Shown here: positions 16,548 through 25,518 of the stretch, piece by piece
How the letters are laid out: every line of letters starts with the position of its first letter
Numbering within the stretch: position 1 is the stretch's first letter
Origin: Rhodococcoides kyotonense
GTDB taxonomy: Bacteria; Actinomycetota; Actinomycetes; Mycobacteriales; Mycobacteriaceae
Assembly: GCF_900188125.1 (NCBI RefSeq)
Contig: NZ_FZOW01000013.1
Location: forward strand, 62,001-126,000
Length of the DNA stretch: 64,000 nt
Direction: 5' to 3'
Position numbers and translations under genes: made by a program
The notes under the pieces: generated by a model
Database searches by the model: none
Seen by the model: only the letters and a program-made list of their open reading frames with translations
What the model was told of the DNA's origin: nothing

Positions 16548-17605
16548 AGGTCGTCGTGTTGCACGGTTACAGTGCGAAGAACGCCGGTGACGGTCTGCTC
16601 GTCGACGAGACTCTCGCCGTGGTGCGAACCGCGTTCGGTGACGCCGTCGAGATCACGATCGCGGCGTCGCATCCCGAGACATTCGCCGGAATCGATGCGC
16701 GAGTGGTGGATTCGAGTCCGTCGGCCACCGGGTATGCAGCGCCCTATCGGCGCCTGCTGCGCGAGCTCGACGACGCGGACCTCGTCGTCGCGGTCGGTGG
16801 TGGGTATCTGCGCGCAGGCTACGCTGTGGAGACGCTCAAGACCGCTCTGGTGCACGGCCCGCAGCTGTGGGCGGCGAGTCGAACGTCCACGCCGACGGTG
16901 TACCTTCCGCAGAGCGTCGGGCCGGCCGGTGCAGCCGTCGGCCGCGCGTTGACCAGCCGCATGCGCAAAATCGACGCGTTCTACGTGCGCGACGATCGCA
17001 GCCTGGCGGAGTTCGCCGACGCCGGAGTACGACGGCTCAGTGACCTCGCCATCCTGGGTGCCGACCACATCGAGCGCAGGGGGCTCGATGTGGATTCGGT
17101 GCCCGTGCTGACGGTGCGAGCCGTGCGCGGCAAGCTCGGTCCGTTGGTCGTCGACCTTGCGCACCAACTGGGCACGTTCGACGGATACGTGCAGAGCGCG
17201 ACGGCGGGAAACAACGACGTCGACGCGATGGCATCGGTCGGCGCGCGAAAGATTCTGCCGCGCAGCGAGTTTATGACTCCTGGGGCGCCTCGGGTCGTCG
17301 TCGCGGTGCGTTTGCACGCTGCGCTGATGGCGCTGAAGGCAGGACACTACGTGGTCCATCTCGCATACGAGCGCAAGGGATTCGGTGCGTTCGCGGACCT
17401 CGGGCTGGACCGATACGTGCACAACGTCAACAAGTTCGAGCCCGCGCGCGTGCTGCAGCAGGTGCGCACTCTGCTGGACGACGAATCGGAGCGTGCACGG
17501 TACGCGGCAGACGTCGATGCAGCATTGCAGCGTGCTGCGCCTGCTCGGGAACAACTGATCGAGGAACTGCGTCGCCTGGTTCCCACCGCGGAGCGCACAC
17601 CGTGA
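16544..17605 (+). CDS. Polysaccharide pyruvyl transferase-like protein
   Basis: The protein has 353 residues from the GTG at 16544, overlapping the preceding stop. It starts VVVLHGYSAKNAGDGLLVDETL, typical of the WcaK/CsaB/PssM polysaccharide pyruvyl transferase family. Other family landmarks are VVAVGGGYLRAG, VYLPQSVGPAG, FYVRDDRSL, VVAVRLHAALMALKAG and VVHLAYERKGFGAF. These enzymes have a GT-B-like fold and transfer pyruvate from phosphoenolpyruvate as a ketal onto a sugar, which adds negative charge to the polymer. The next gene is a more divergent relative. Confidence 0.85.
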   Translation: MKVVVLHGYSAKNAGDGLLVDETLAVVRTAFGDAVEITIAASHPETFAGIDARVVDSSPSATGYAAPYRRLLRELDDADLVVAVGGGYLRAGYAVETLKTALVHGPQLWAASRTSTPTVYLPQSVGPAGAAVGRALTSRMRKIDAFYVRDDRSLAEFADAGVRRLSDLAILGADHIERRGLDVDSVPVLTVRAVRGKLGPLVVDLAHQLGTFDGYVQSATAGNNDVDAMASVGARKILPRSEFMTPGAPRVVVAVRLHAALMALKAGHYVVHLAYERKGFGAFADLGLDRYVHNVNKFEPARVLQQVRTLLDDESERARYAADVDAALQRAAPAREQLIEELRRLVPTAERTP

Positions 17606-18615
17606 GCGCCGTGTACGTGTGCGCGCCGGGACGAAGTGGGAACATCGCGTCGTCGATGTCCCGCCGGGGCTATCTCGACTACCTGCGCGAGCGAGGCCAT
17701 CTCGTCGTGTGGACGGGGTCGTCGTCGCCCGACTACGTGGCAGGGCTCGGACTGGACGACACGGATGTGCGTACGGGCAGTTTCCGCGTGTGGTTCGGAC
17801 GCGCAGTCGTCGGTGCCGTCAGCGGGCCGACGCGCATCGCCGTCGACACCGGTCGGGTCGAGGTCGGTGTGCGGCATTCGATGCACATGTGGATGTTGGC
17901 GCTGCTCATGGTGATCGCGCTCCCACGTGGTGGGCGCGGCATCTGGCGGGGGCGGGGCGTGGATGCGTCGTCGGGGAATCCGGTTGTGCTGCTGCCGTAT
18001 CGGATCGTGTCCGCACTGTGCAGGCGGTCGATGGACGACGGGTTGCCGAACTGGGCGTTCCGGCTGGGTACTCCGACGTCGCGATGGGGGACCGATCGAC
18101 CTCTCGCGGCGTTGGTGTTGCGTGGCGACCGCCCACGGCCGTCGGACGAGTGGATGGCGTGGTTCACGGCGACGACGTCGAACCTGGGGCTCGAACCGGC
18201 CGTTCTGGTCCATTCGACCGACGACTATCTGTCGTCGCAGCATCTCTCTCGCGCGCTCGGTGGACAGTATCGAGCGTGGTTCGTCGGCAACCATGCCGAC
18301 CAGGAACAGACCGTGCGCGACGTCTACGCGCGCAGCGCCATCGTGGTCGGTGACCGAGTGCACGCCCTCGTCGCGGGTGCGACAGAAGGAGCTGTTCCGC
18401 TGGGATGGGTCGAATCGGGCTCGGTGGGAACGACGTTCGATGCCGTAGGGATGCCCTGGGTCGGCCGGTGGGAAGGTGATGCGGTGGAACGGTTTCCGGC
18501 ACTGGACCTCGCATTGCTGGCAGAGTACCGCGGTGTCATGACCGAGGCGGTCGACCGGTGCCGCGCAGTGCTCGGCAGAGTCGACCCCGTCGAGGTGGGG
18601 CATGACGAGTACTGA
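17602..18615 (+). CDS. Divergent polysaccharide pyruvyl transferase-like protein
   Basis: The 337-residue protein has a GTG start coupled to the upstream gene. The C-terminal half retains SAIVVGDRVHALVAGATEGAVPLGWVE, matching the R-x-H-A-L-V segment of pyruvyl transferase-like proteins. The N-terminal half begins AVYVCAPGRSGNIASSMSRRG and is less conserved. A hydrophobic stretch at 92-106 (MHMWMLALLMVIALP) could be membrane-associated. Function is inferred from the paralogous neighbour and locus; it could be a partner subunit or a second modifying enzyme with another specificity. Confidence 0.6.
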   Translation: MSAVYVCAPGRSGNIASSMSRRGYLDYLRERGHLVVWTGSSSPDYVAGLGLDDTDVRTGSFRVWFGRAVVGAVSGPTRIAVDTGRVEVGVRHSMHMWMLALLMVIALPRGGRGIWRGRGVDASSGNPVVLLPYRIVSALCRRSMDDGLPNWAFRLGTPTSRWGTDRPLAALVLRGDRPRPSDEWMAWFTATTSNLGLEPAVLVHSTDDYLSSQHLSRALGGQYRAWFVGNHADQEQTVRDVYARSAIVVGDRVHALVAGATEGAVPLGWVESGSVGTTFDAVGMPWVGRWEGDAVERFPALDLALLAEYRGVMTEAVDRCRAVLGRVDPVEVGHDEY

Positions 18616-19858
18616 CACCGGAGCCCGCAGTCTCGCGTTCCGCCTGCTCAAGGGTGGACTGCCTGCCATCGCGGCCAGCGCGTTCGTCGCCTTCGTACCT
18701 ATCCTCGGGTCGGCGTATCTGAGCGTCGACGACTACGCCGTGTGGGCTCTCGCGGCGACACTCTCGACGATCTTCATCGTGTTCGACTTCGGCACACCGA
18801 CACTCGCGACGAAACTCGCCGGCGGCGGCCACCTCGACTTCCGCACGTCCACTATCCTCTGCGGCCTGTCGGCTCTGCCCCCGATCGTGTTGGGTGCGGT
18901 CGCCATCGCGATCTGGCCCGCATATTCGACAGCCGCAGGACTCCACGGATCTGCGTACTCTCTGATCGCGTTGGTGTCGCTCGGCGGCGTGCTGCGCAGC
19001 ATCGGAATAGTGTACGGTGCTGCGGCTTTGGGTCGGAGTCACTTCTATCGACGCACCGCGGTGCTGTTCTTCGGCGGATCCGTGCAACTCGTCGCGACGC
19101 TCGTCGCTCTCGAATCCGGTGCCGGAATCATCTCGCTCGGCATCGGAACCGTGATCGCCGGTGCCGTGCAAGCAATCATCGGATTCGCACTCGAAGGAGG
19201 ACGGCGACGCAACGATGCTGCACTGCAGGCGGATACGTCGGCGTCGGTGCGGCAGACGATCGTGCTGTTCATGAAAACACGAGTCGTCGTCGCGATGCTC
19301 GGGCTGTTGATCACTCAACTCGACAGGTGGGCACTGGGTCTCGTCGGCGACGCGGAGCTGCTGGCGCGCTACGACATCGCGACGCGCTTCGTCATGATCC
19401 CGAAGATCGTGTTGATCGCGCTCGCTGCGGGACTCGTCGCCGATTCGTCGCGCCTGACTACCACGGAGCAGGGTGCAGCGTTGCTCGCTCGCGTGCAGAA
19501 ACTCGTTGTCCTGGTGATGGTTCCGCTGATGAGTGCTGCAGCCTTCGTTGCATTTCTGGCGCAGAAGGTCGCACTCGGCCTGACACCGTCGCTTATCGTC
19601 GTCGTACTGATCGCTGCGGCACACGGAGCGAACTGCGCGACCATCGCGCCGGTGAACATCCTGACCGGTGCGGGACGCCCGGATATCGAACTCCGCTATC
19701 TCGTGCCGCTCGCGGTGGTCGTCGTCATCGGATACGGCGCGGGCATCGCGACGGGGGCGGGCATGACGCTCATCGTGGTGTGGTCGGCGGCGATGGTGGC
19801 GTTCTCGCTGTGGTTCACGGCCATGTCCGGCCGCTACGTACGGGAGGTGCTCGCATGA
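18602..19858 (+). CDS. Wzx-type polysaccharide flippase (EPS locus 1)
   Basis: The 418-residue protein is almost entirely hydrophobic, with about twelve transmembrane segments and short basic loops. It is the architecture of the MATE/MOP polysaccharide exporter (Wzx) family, which moves undecaprenyl-linked repeat units across the membrane. The segment LITQLDRWALGLVGDAELLARYDIATRF is characteristic of this family near its middle. The start overlaps the previous gene by 14 nt and the stop overlaps the acetyltransferase start (ATGA). Confidence 0.88.
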   Translation: MTSTDTGARSLAFRLLKGGLPAIAASAFVAFVPILGSAYLSVDDYAVWALAATLSTIFIVFDFGTPTLATKLAGGGHLDFRTSTILCGLSALPPIVLGAVAIAIWPAYSTAAGLHGSAYSLIALVSLGGVLRSIGIVYGAAALGRSHFYRRTAVLFFGGSVQLVATLVALESGAGIISLGIGTVIAGAVQAIIGFALEGGRRRNDAALQADTSASVRQTIVLFMKTRVVVAMLGLLITQLDRWALGLVGDAELLARYDIATRFVMIPKIVLIALAAGLVADSSRLTTTEQGAALLARVQKLVVLVMVPLMSAAAFVAFLAQKVALGLTPSLIVVVLIAAAHGANCATIAPVNILTGAGRPDIELRYLVPLAVVVVIGYGAGIATGAGMTLIVVWSAAMVAFSLWFTAMSGRYVREVLA

Positions 19859-20460
19859 TCGATCACGTGCTGAGGGTCGTCGACCCGAACCGCCATCGCC
19901 GACGCGTTCTGCGGAACCTGATCGCGTCGGGACGCGTCGAGATGGGGGCGCACAGCTACGGCATCCCTGAGGTGCGGCTGTACGAGAACGATGCGACGCG
20001 GCTGCGCATCGGCCGATACTGTTCCATCGCAGCGGAAGTGAACATTCTGCTCGGCGGGAATCACCCGACCGATCGCCTGACGACCTTTCCGATCCGGCAC
20101 AAGCTCGGACTGCCCGGTGCCGGAACCGACGGATATCCCTGCAGCAAAGGCGATGTCGTGATCGGCAACGACGTCTGGATCGGCTTCGGCGTCACGATCG
20201 TCTCGGGGGTCCACATCGGGGACGGTGCGATCGTGGCTGCGGGCAGCACTGTGGTGCGGAGCGTTGCGCCGTACTCGATCGTCGCGGGTAGTCCGGCGGC
20301 ACTGGTACGCAAACGATTCGACGACGACGTCATCGCGCGACTCCAGGCGCTGCGGTGGTGGGACTGGGACGACGATCTGGTCGCGGAAGGCGTCGCCGAT
20401 CTCGCCGGTGAGGATCCGCTGGAAGCGTTGGCCCGTCTCGAGAAGCGGAGTGCGCGATGA
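19855..20460 (+). CDS. CatB-like hexapeptide O-acetyltransferase
   Basis: The protein has 201 residues from the ATG at 19855. The left-handed beta-helix is visible as hexapeptide repeats (RIGRYCSIAAEVNILLGG, then VVIGNDVWIGFGVTIVSGVHIGDGAIVAAGSTVV split across turns). The active-site histidine lies in GGNHPTDRLTTFP and the family end motif is YSIVAGSPAALVRKRF. It would transfer acetyl from acetyl-CoA to a sugar hydroxyl of the EPS repeat unit, or to xenobiotics in CatB proper. The EPS context favours the former. It ends within an ATGA overlap with the polymerase gene. Confidence 0.88.
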   Translation: MIDHVLRVVDPNRHRRRVLRNLIASGRVEMGAHSYGIPEVRLYENDATRLRIGRYCSIAAEVNILLGGNHPTDRLTTFPIRHKLGLPGAGTDGYPCSKGDVVIGNDVWIGFGVTIVSGVHIGDGAIVAAGSTVVRSVAPYSIVAGSPAALVRKRFDDDVIARLQALRWWDWDDDLVAEGVADLAGEDPLEALARLEKRSAR

Positions 20461-21767
20461 CCGGGGCGTTTCGGCCCCCGCCCCCCGTGCAGACGCATGT
20501 GCGTGTGCGTAGGGACGTTCCTGATGCGGTTGCCCCAGTTCGCGCACATGCATATGCGTTTGCGGGGGTGGGGGGACGTAGCGCGGCACTTCTGCTGGTG
20601 GCAGCGACTGTCGTCGTCGCGGTACCGGTCGACTTCGTGACGATCGGATCGTTCTGGCGTTACCTCGGATTGCTGAGTCTGCTCGTGGGATCCGCCGTCG
20701 CGGTGTGGGCCGTGCATCGCTCGGACACATCGATCGTGCAGCAGGCGTTGCTGTTCGGGTTCCTGGTGCTGTCGTTCAACCAGCTGATGAACTTCAACCC
20801 CGTCGGGTATGTGACGCTGCTGGCACCCGTCCTCGTCGGGGCGGGACTCGCAGTGGTGCTCAGAACACCGCTGACGGTTCTCGTGGTGCTGTCCGTCGTG
20901 CTCGCCGTCACGATGGGGACCGAATACATACTGCAGCAACACATTTTCGGTGACCTGTTCGGCGATCCGCACTACACGGCATTCTCCCGCGACACCTTTC
21001 GGGCACGCGGACTGATCGGTCAGGCAGTGCCCGCAGGCATGGTCGCCGTCGGAGTCGGTGCCGCAGCACTCATGATGTCGTCGACCGCGGGGTCACACCG
21101 TGCGCTCGTGCGGTGGACCGTCGTGGTCGCCACCGCGGTATCGGTTCTGACCTCGGGAACTCGCTCCGCGATACTGTGCGCCGCCGCGATCGCGGTCCTG
21201 GTCGTCGCGGCGAGGACGGTACGCACGCGCCGCCGCGCCGTCGTCGGGCAGCAGATCGCGTGGGTCGGCCCGCTGCTGCTGGCCGTCGTCGTGACCCTGG
21301 TGGCGTTGTACTGGACGGTGTTGTCGAGTCAGCGCGTGTTCGACTTCGGCAGTCTCACCGGGTCTGCGTCGCTCGACAACCGAAACTACGCCGCGATCGT
21401 GTTCGACGAGTGGTCCGACACCTGCAGCGGCGCGTGCGTCGTATTCGGTTCCGGCGCACGAAGTCTGCTCGATGCGCTCGGCAGTGGTCTCGGATTCCAC
21501 GGCTTCACGACGGTGGACAATCTGTTCCTCAGTCTGCTGTGGGACTTCGGCATCGTCATGGTGTTCGGCATCGTCGTTCTCACGTGTATCGCGCTGCGTG
21601 CGCTGCTGCGGTCGGAGTCGGTATACGTACGCGCGGGCGCCGTGATGATTCTCGCGATCGTGCTGTCGGGATTCTTCTACGACGCGCTCTACATCCGCCC
21701 GGTACTCCTCCTGTGCGGCTTCGGAATCGGCCTTCTCGGTCTCGGTAAGAAAGAGGTGACCTCGTGA
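20457..21767 (+). CDS. O-antigen-polymerase-like (Wzy) membrane protein
   Basis: The 436-residue protein has about ten to twelve transmembrane helices and a larger soluble loop (about 285-345, containing FDFGSLTGSASLDNRNYAAI). The arrangement suits Wzy/WaaL-type polymerases that join lipid-linked repeat units outside the membrane. The first ~40 residues (from PPPPVQTHVRVRR to AHAYAF) are encoded by a long imperfect palindrome and are unlike the rest, so the native start may lie further in, near the GGRSAALLL segment. Sequence conservation in Wzy is low, so the assignment rests on topology and position. Confidence 0.75.
   Translation: MTGAFRPPPPVQTHVRVRRDVPDAVAPVRAHAYAFAGVGGRSAALLLVAATVVVAVPVDFVTIGSFWRYLGLLSLLVGSAVAVWAVHRSDTSIVQQALLFGFLVLSFNQLMNFNPVGYVTLLAPVLVGAGLAVVLRTPLTVLVVLSVVLAVTMGTEYILQQHIFGDLFGDPHYTAFSRDTFRARGLIGQAVPAGMVAVGVGAAALMMSSTAGSHRALVRWTVVVATAVSVLTSGTRSAILCAAAIAVLVVAARTVRTRRRAVVGQQIAWVGPLLLAVVVTLVALYWTVLSSQRVFDFGSLTGSASLDNRNYAAIVFDEWSDTCSGACVVFGSGARSLLDALGSGLGFHGFTTVDNLFLSLLWDFGIVMVFGIVVLTCIALRALLRSESVYVRAGAVMILAIVLSGFFYDALYIRPVLLLCGFGIGLLGLGKKEVTS
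20475..20575. repeat. Long imperfect palindrome inside the start of the Wzy gene
   Basis: Arms 20475-20509 and 20543-20575 face each other across a 33-nt loop. The inner 21 nt (20489-20509 versus 20543-20563) pair with only three mismatches, and the outer C-rich and G-rich tracts extend the pairing. It overlaps the translation start region of the polymerase gene just after the acetyltransferase stop, so the mRNA hairpin could affect its translation. Confidence 0.75.
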
Positions 21768-22666
21768 CCACCAGCGCAACAGTGGACGTCGTCGTCGTGT
21801 GCTTCGAGTCCGACCCCGATCTACTGCGCGCGTGCACCGACTCGGTGCAGGCGTCGTATCGGGAATGCGGCATCGAAGGGTCGATCCTGTTGGTGGACAA
21901 CGCAAGTTCGACGCCTGTCGAGGACACGATCGACGCGTCGAACATGCGGGTTCTGCGGATGGAACGCAACGTGGGCTTCGGCCGCGCCGTCAATCACGGC
22001 GTCGCGAATTCGACGGCCGATTCGATTCTCATGCTGAATCCCGATGCGGCACTGGCACCCGACGGACTCGCCCGGTTCCTCGATGCCGCCGATCATCACC
22101 GGCGATCGCTCGTCGGGGGCTGGCTGCACCGCGACGGCCGAGTGCAATCGGACGCGTACATGCAGTGGAACTTCTCGATCTCTCGAACCCGCAGGCGCGA
22201 GCAGTTCGCCAGCGAGCTCGCGGGAGTCGAGGAAGATGTCGTCGTCGTCGAAAAGGTCTGTGGTGGCGCGCTGTTCGCAGACAGGAAACTTCTCGAGGAG
22301 CTGGGTCCGTTCGACTCCCGATTCTTCCTGTACGGCGAGGACGCCGACCTGTCCCGGCGCGCGTCGGCGCAGGGTATCGAACTGCTCGTCGCACGAAGGG
22401 CCGAAATCCAGCACATCGCTGCGTCGTCGCAGAAGAGCCACGGCCGACTCGTCGAACGGGCACGTGCCGACGCCGCGATCCGCCTGACGTCGTACCACTG
22501 CTGCAGGCTGACCAGCTACCTGCAGCGCGTGGAACTGGCGCTCGTCACCCTTGCAGGCGTGATCGCGGGTGGCGCGTCGTCGGCGTCGCGGCGCGCGCGT
22601 GTGGCCCGTCTCGGCCAGGTGTGGCGCTGGGGTCTCAAGCGCGACGCGCCGCCGTTCAGTCCCTAG
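21764..22666 (+). CDS. GT2-family glycosyltransferase (rhamnosyltransferase-like)
   Basis: The 300-residue protein has a GTG start overlapping the previous stop. It is a GT-A fold enzyme: VDVVVVCFESDPDLLRAC, then LLVDNASSTP, ERNVGFGRAVNHGV, and LMLNPDAALAPDG carrying the metal/donor-binding acidic motif. The FFLYGEDADLSRRA segment near 190 is typical of WbbL-like rhamnosyltransferases. It is the last plus-strand gene of this run. Its stop region overlaps the convergent lipoprotein gene by 4 nt. Confidence 0.9.
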   Translation: MTTSATVDVVVVCFESDPDLLRACTDSVQASYRECGIEGSILLVDNASSTPVEDTIDASNMRVLRMERNVGFGRAVNHGVANSTADSILMLNPDAALAPDGLARFLDAADHHRRSLVGGWLHRDGRVQSDAYMQWNFSISRTRRREQFASELAGVEEDVVVVEKVCGGALFADRKLLEELGPFDSRFFLYGEDADLSRRASAQGIELLVARRAEIQHIAASSQKSHGRLVERARADAAIRLTSYHCCRLTSYLQRVELALVTLAGVIAGGASSASRRARVARLGQVWRWGLKRDAPPFSP

Positions 22667-23232
22667 CCGCCCGGTGCGGGAGCAGGGGCAGGCGCTTCCT
22701 GCTGCTGATTGATCGAGAAGCCGCAGGTGTTCTGCGCGTACTGGTCGACACGGTTGCTGGCGTCGATGGCGGCCTGAGCGGTCTCGACGTCGATGGACGT
22801 CGTCGACGCCTCGTTGAACGCCTCGTACGACGGCGCATCCGCGGCACTCGCGGTGGCCGCGGAACTCGCGTCGCGCAGCTTGGTCAGATCCGACGCGGTC
22901 TGCTCGTCCGCGACGTCGATGGCCGGGTCGTAGTGCTCCGCGAGACCGGTCGAGTACGCCGTCAACGCAGCCTGCAGCGCAGGCCAGTCCGCAGGATCCG
23001 CGCCGGCGAGCGCCGTCATCGACTGCATCTCGTAATCCGAGATGTCCTGCAGCTTGGTGCACACCTCGCTCGACGCGTCACTGCCGCCTTCGGCCTGCGA
23101 CGACGCAGCGCTCGTCGTCGCGTCACCCGCTGCCGCGTCGGATCCATCATCGGAGCTGCAACCGGCCAACCCCACCGTCCCGACGGCGAGGGCAGCAGCA
23201 ACAGACCAGACCGGCCGGGACTTCAGCAACAT
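22663..23232 (-). CDS. Lipoprotein of unknown function
   Basis: The protein has 189 residues from the ATG at 23232. MLLKSRPVWSVAAALAVGTVG is a signal sequence (basic start, hydrophobic core) ending in the lipobox VGLAGC. The mature region begins with a flexible Ser/Ala/Asp/Gly segment, then a mostly helical domain with two cysteines (EVCTKLQ and NTCGFS), and ends in an Ala-Pro tail. No family is recognised. It lies between the EPS genes and the DUF4012 gene, on the DUF4012 strand, 120 nt downstream of it. Confidence 0.75.
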   Translation of the reverse strand: MLLKSRPVWSVAAALAVGTVGLAGCSSDDGSDAAAGDATTSAASSQAEGGSDASSEVCTKLQDISDYEMQSMTALAGADPADWPALQAALTAYSTGLAEHYDPAIDVADEQTASDLTKLRDASSAATASAADAPSYEAFNEASTTSIDVETAQAAIDASNRVDQYAQNTCGFSINQQQEAPAPAPAPGG

Positions 23233-23352
23233 GTGGGTACATCTCCGTAACTGTTCGTGGGCACGTGCGCCTCCACACTCACAGTTCAGGGCACCCGATG
23301 TCGAGCCAGCACCCCCTGGTTGTGACATCTCACCGAATTTTTTCAGGAACGG

Positions 23353-25128
23353 CTACCGGCATTCGGGCACGTCGACGGTGATGTTCGGGGTGTCGACCAG
23401 CGGCTGGACCGGGACCGTCGCCTGCCCGGGCACCGACGGCTCCTCGAGCTCCCACGTCACGGTCGACGACTCACCCGGAGCGATCGACAAGTACGCAGCC
23501 TTGACCGGACGGCCGAGTTCGGTACCGGACTGCACCGAGAACGCGGGCGCACCATCGATCGACATCGACGTGATCGTCGCGCCCTGCGTGCCGTAGAGGT
23601 ACACGATCGACTCGTTGGTGCCGTACGGGACGCCCTGCAGGAAGGTGCTCGCCACATAGGTCGTCAAGCCGTCGGCCTGCACGTTGTTGGTCAACGTGGC
23701 CGTGACCGTCGACGTCCGCGTCGGCCCGGCACACGCCTCGGCGGTGTACGTGATGTCGCGATCCAGGTAGTAGTCGAGCTTGTTGCCGCCTGCATTGTTG
23801 ACGACGACACCGGCGTACGGCGACGGGTCGTCGGGAAGTGCATGTCCGACGGCTGTGCTCGCGAGAATCTCCTGCGACGACGCGTCGGCGCTCCACACTG
23901 CGATGCGACCCTCGCTTCCGGCGCGGCCGAGCGCATCGATCAATGCGCGAGTCGGTGCGACGCCGCTCGTCATCTTCGTCACGACGGCCGCTGCGATCTC
24001 CTGCAGGTACATCTTCCGGGCGAGTTGGTCGTCGCCGAACCGTGCGTACGAGCTCGACAGCGTCACCTCGACGACGTTGTCCGCGGTGATCTCCTCGCCG
24101 TCGGCCAACCGGACCGGGCCGGTGGCTCCGAGCAGATAACTCAGCGCGATCGGGTCGGTCGCGATGGCACCGTCGAGCGGCTCACCCGTCTGTTCGGTCC
24201 ACATCGACGTCCAAATCTCGCCGGCATAGGGAAAGTTGGCACTGGCGTTGGAGTTTCGGAAATCGACCGTGGTGTTGCGCGGGGCCCACAGTGCGTCGTA
24301 CTCGGGTCCGAGATCGATCGGATGCTCGGCGAACTCCAACTCCCGTGTGGTACCGAGCTTGTCGATGTGCGCTGAGCCGTCGTCCGCACGCAGAATGCCG
24401 TAACCACCGATCAGTCCGCCGGTTCCGCGAGCCTCGGCGGGCGTCTGGAACGCCAGGAAGTACGAGCGAGGACCGTCCGCGCCCATCATCTTCGGAAGCA
24501 GACGTGTTGCGGTGTAGGTGTTTCCGAGCAGCCCGGCCAGATCGTGGGTCTGATTCTGCAGCTGTTCCCGCGCATCCTTCACGACGGCCAGATACGTGGG
24601 ATCGTCGATCTGTCGGGCACGTTCGTACAGCTCCGACGCGGCCGCGGATGTCTGTGCCAGAACGGGTTCGGCGTCGGCGAGTGCCTGCAGGTTCACCTTC
24701 CCGCCTCCCTCGACGACGCTGTCCGGGGAAATGGTGGCACCTGCCTCCGTGGCAGGTTCGAGGACGTCGACCGCAAGACCGTGCACGACGTCGGTGATTT
24801 GCACGACGGCATCGATCGGGCTTCCGAGCCACGGCACGGCTGCGGCGACGGTCATCGGCAGCGCCGTCGTCGAATCACGCGCTGCGTCCGCGGCGACGAC
24901 GGCCTCGGCGGCAGCGGTGCGCGCTGCCGGTACATCCCCTGCAAGCAACGCGTCCTTGGTTCGCGTCGCCGCGTCGCGGGTGGTCTCCAGATTCGTCTGC
25001 GCCGAATACACCGAGTAGCCCAGCCACGCAGCGAACCCGACGACGACCACGCCGGCAACTCCGAGACCGACGACGAGCGGCCGCTTCGCGGAAGTATTCT
25101 GCTTTTCCTCGGGGGCGTGTTCGGACAT
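23353..25128 (-). CDS. DUF4012-domain membrane-anchored protein, copy 1
   Basis: The protein has 591 residues from the ATG at 25128 (GGAG upstream). It has a short cytoplasmic N-terminus, one transmembrane helix (about 17-40) and a large external domain. Diagnostic DUF4012 stretches are AAAVPWLGSP, MGADGPRSYFLAFQTPAEARGTGG (split around 'NAE/PAEARGTGG'), and FPYAGEIWTSMW. DUF4012 proteins are common in Gram-positive EPS and cell-wall loci; their biochemical role is unknown. A clear paralogue is at 38968-40836. It is divergent from the NRPS gene across a 390-nt gap. Confidence 0.9.
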   Translation of the reverse strand: MSEHAPEEKQNTSAKRPLVVGLGVAGVVVVGFAAWLGYSVYSAQTNLETTRDAATRTKDALLAGDVPAARTAAAEAVVAADAARDSTTALPMTVAAAVPWLGSPIDAVVQITDVVHGLAVDVLEPATEAGATISPDSVVEGGGKVNLQALADAEPVLAQTSAAASELYERARQIDDPTYLAVVKDAREQLQNQTHDLAGLLGNTYTATRLLPKMMGADGPRSYFLAFQTPAEARGTGGLIGGYGILRADDGSAHIDKLGTTRELEFAEHPIDLGPEYDALWAPRNTTVDFRNSNASANFPYAGEIWTSMWTEQTGEPLDGAIATDPIALSYLLGATGPVRLADGEEITADNVVEVTLSSSYARFGDDQLARKMYLQEIAAAVVTKMTSGVAPTRALIDALGRAGSEGRIAVWSADASSQEILASTAVGHALPDDPSPYAGVVVNNAGGNKLDYYLDRDITYTAEACAGPTRTSTVTATLTNNVQADGLTTYVASTFLQGVPYGTNESIVYLYGTQGATITSMSIDGAPAFSVQSGTELGRPVKAAYLSIAPGESSTVTWELEEPSVPGQATVPVQPLVDTPNITVDVPECR

Positions 25129-25518
25129 GAGGGAATGCTCCTGACGCAAGAGAGTCGGACCGAGCGGTATTCGGGGATTCGACAATCGCCTACCGGTCGT
25201 GCGAAATCGGTGTACCCCCGCCGTGATCGTAGCGTGATCACAAGAAATGTCCATCTCGTGGAGAAATTGTGGAGTGGCACGAGGTTTTCGAATTCGGATG
25301 CAGACGACCATGGGAGAGGCCACCGAACAGGGAAACGGGCGAATGGACGTTTATCGATGCAATCCCAGGGTGATGCGGCGAAAAGGTGCGGCCAAGCAGT
25401 GTTTTCACGGCATTGGAGTGCATTTCTCGGAGTGGAACGATTCGTGAAAAGGAACTAGCTTGTACGAGCGGGAACATTCTTCTCGCATTTCGGAGAACCC
25501 TTGTCGGGAGGGGGTCGT
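25129..25518. promoter_or_regulatory. Divergent promoter region between DUF4012 and NRPS genes
   Basis: This 390-nt gap must carry the promoters of both divergent genes. CGTGATC occurs at 25222-25228 and again at 25233-25239, 11 nt (one helical turn) apart, and the second lies in the palindrome GTGATCAC (25234-25241). This looks like a dimeric regulator site on the DUF4012 side. No good -35/-10 pair is evident for the NRPS. Open frames inside it are short and unconvincing. Confidence 0.4.
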
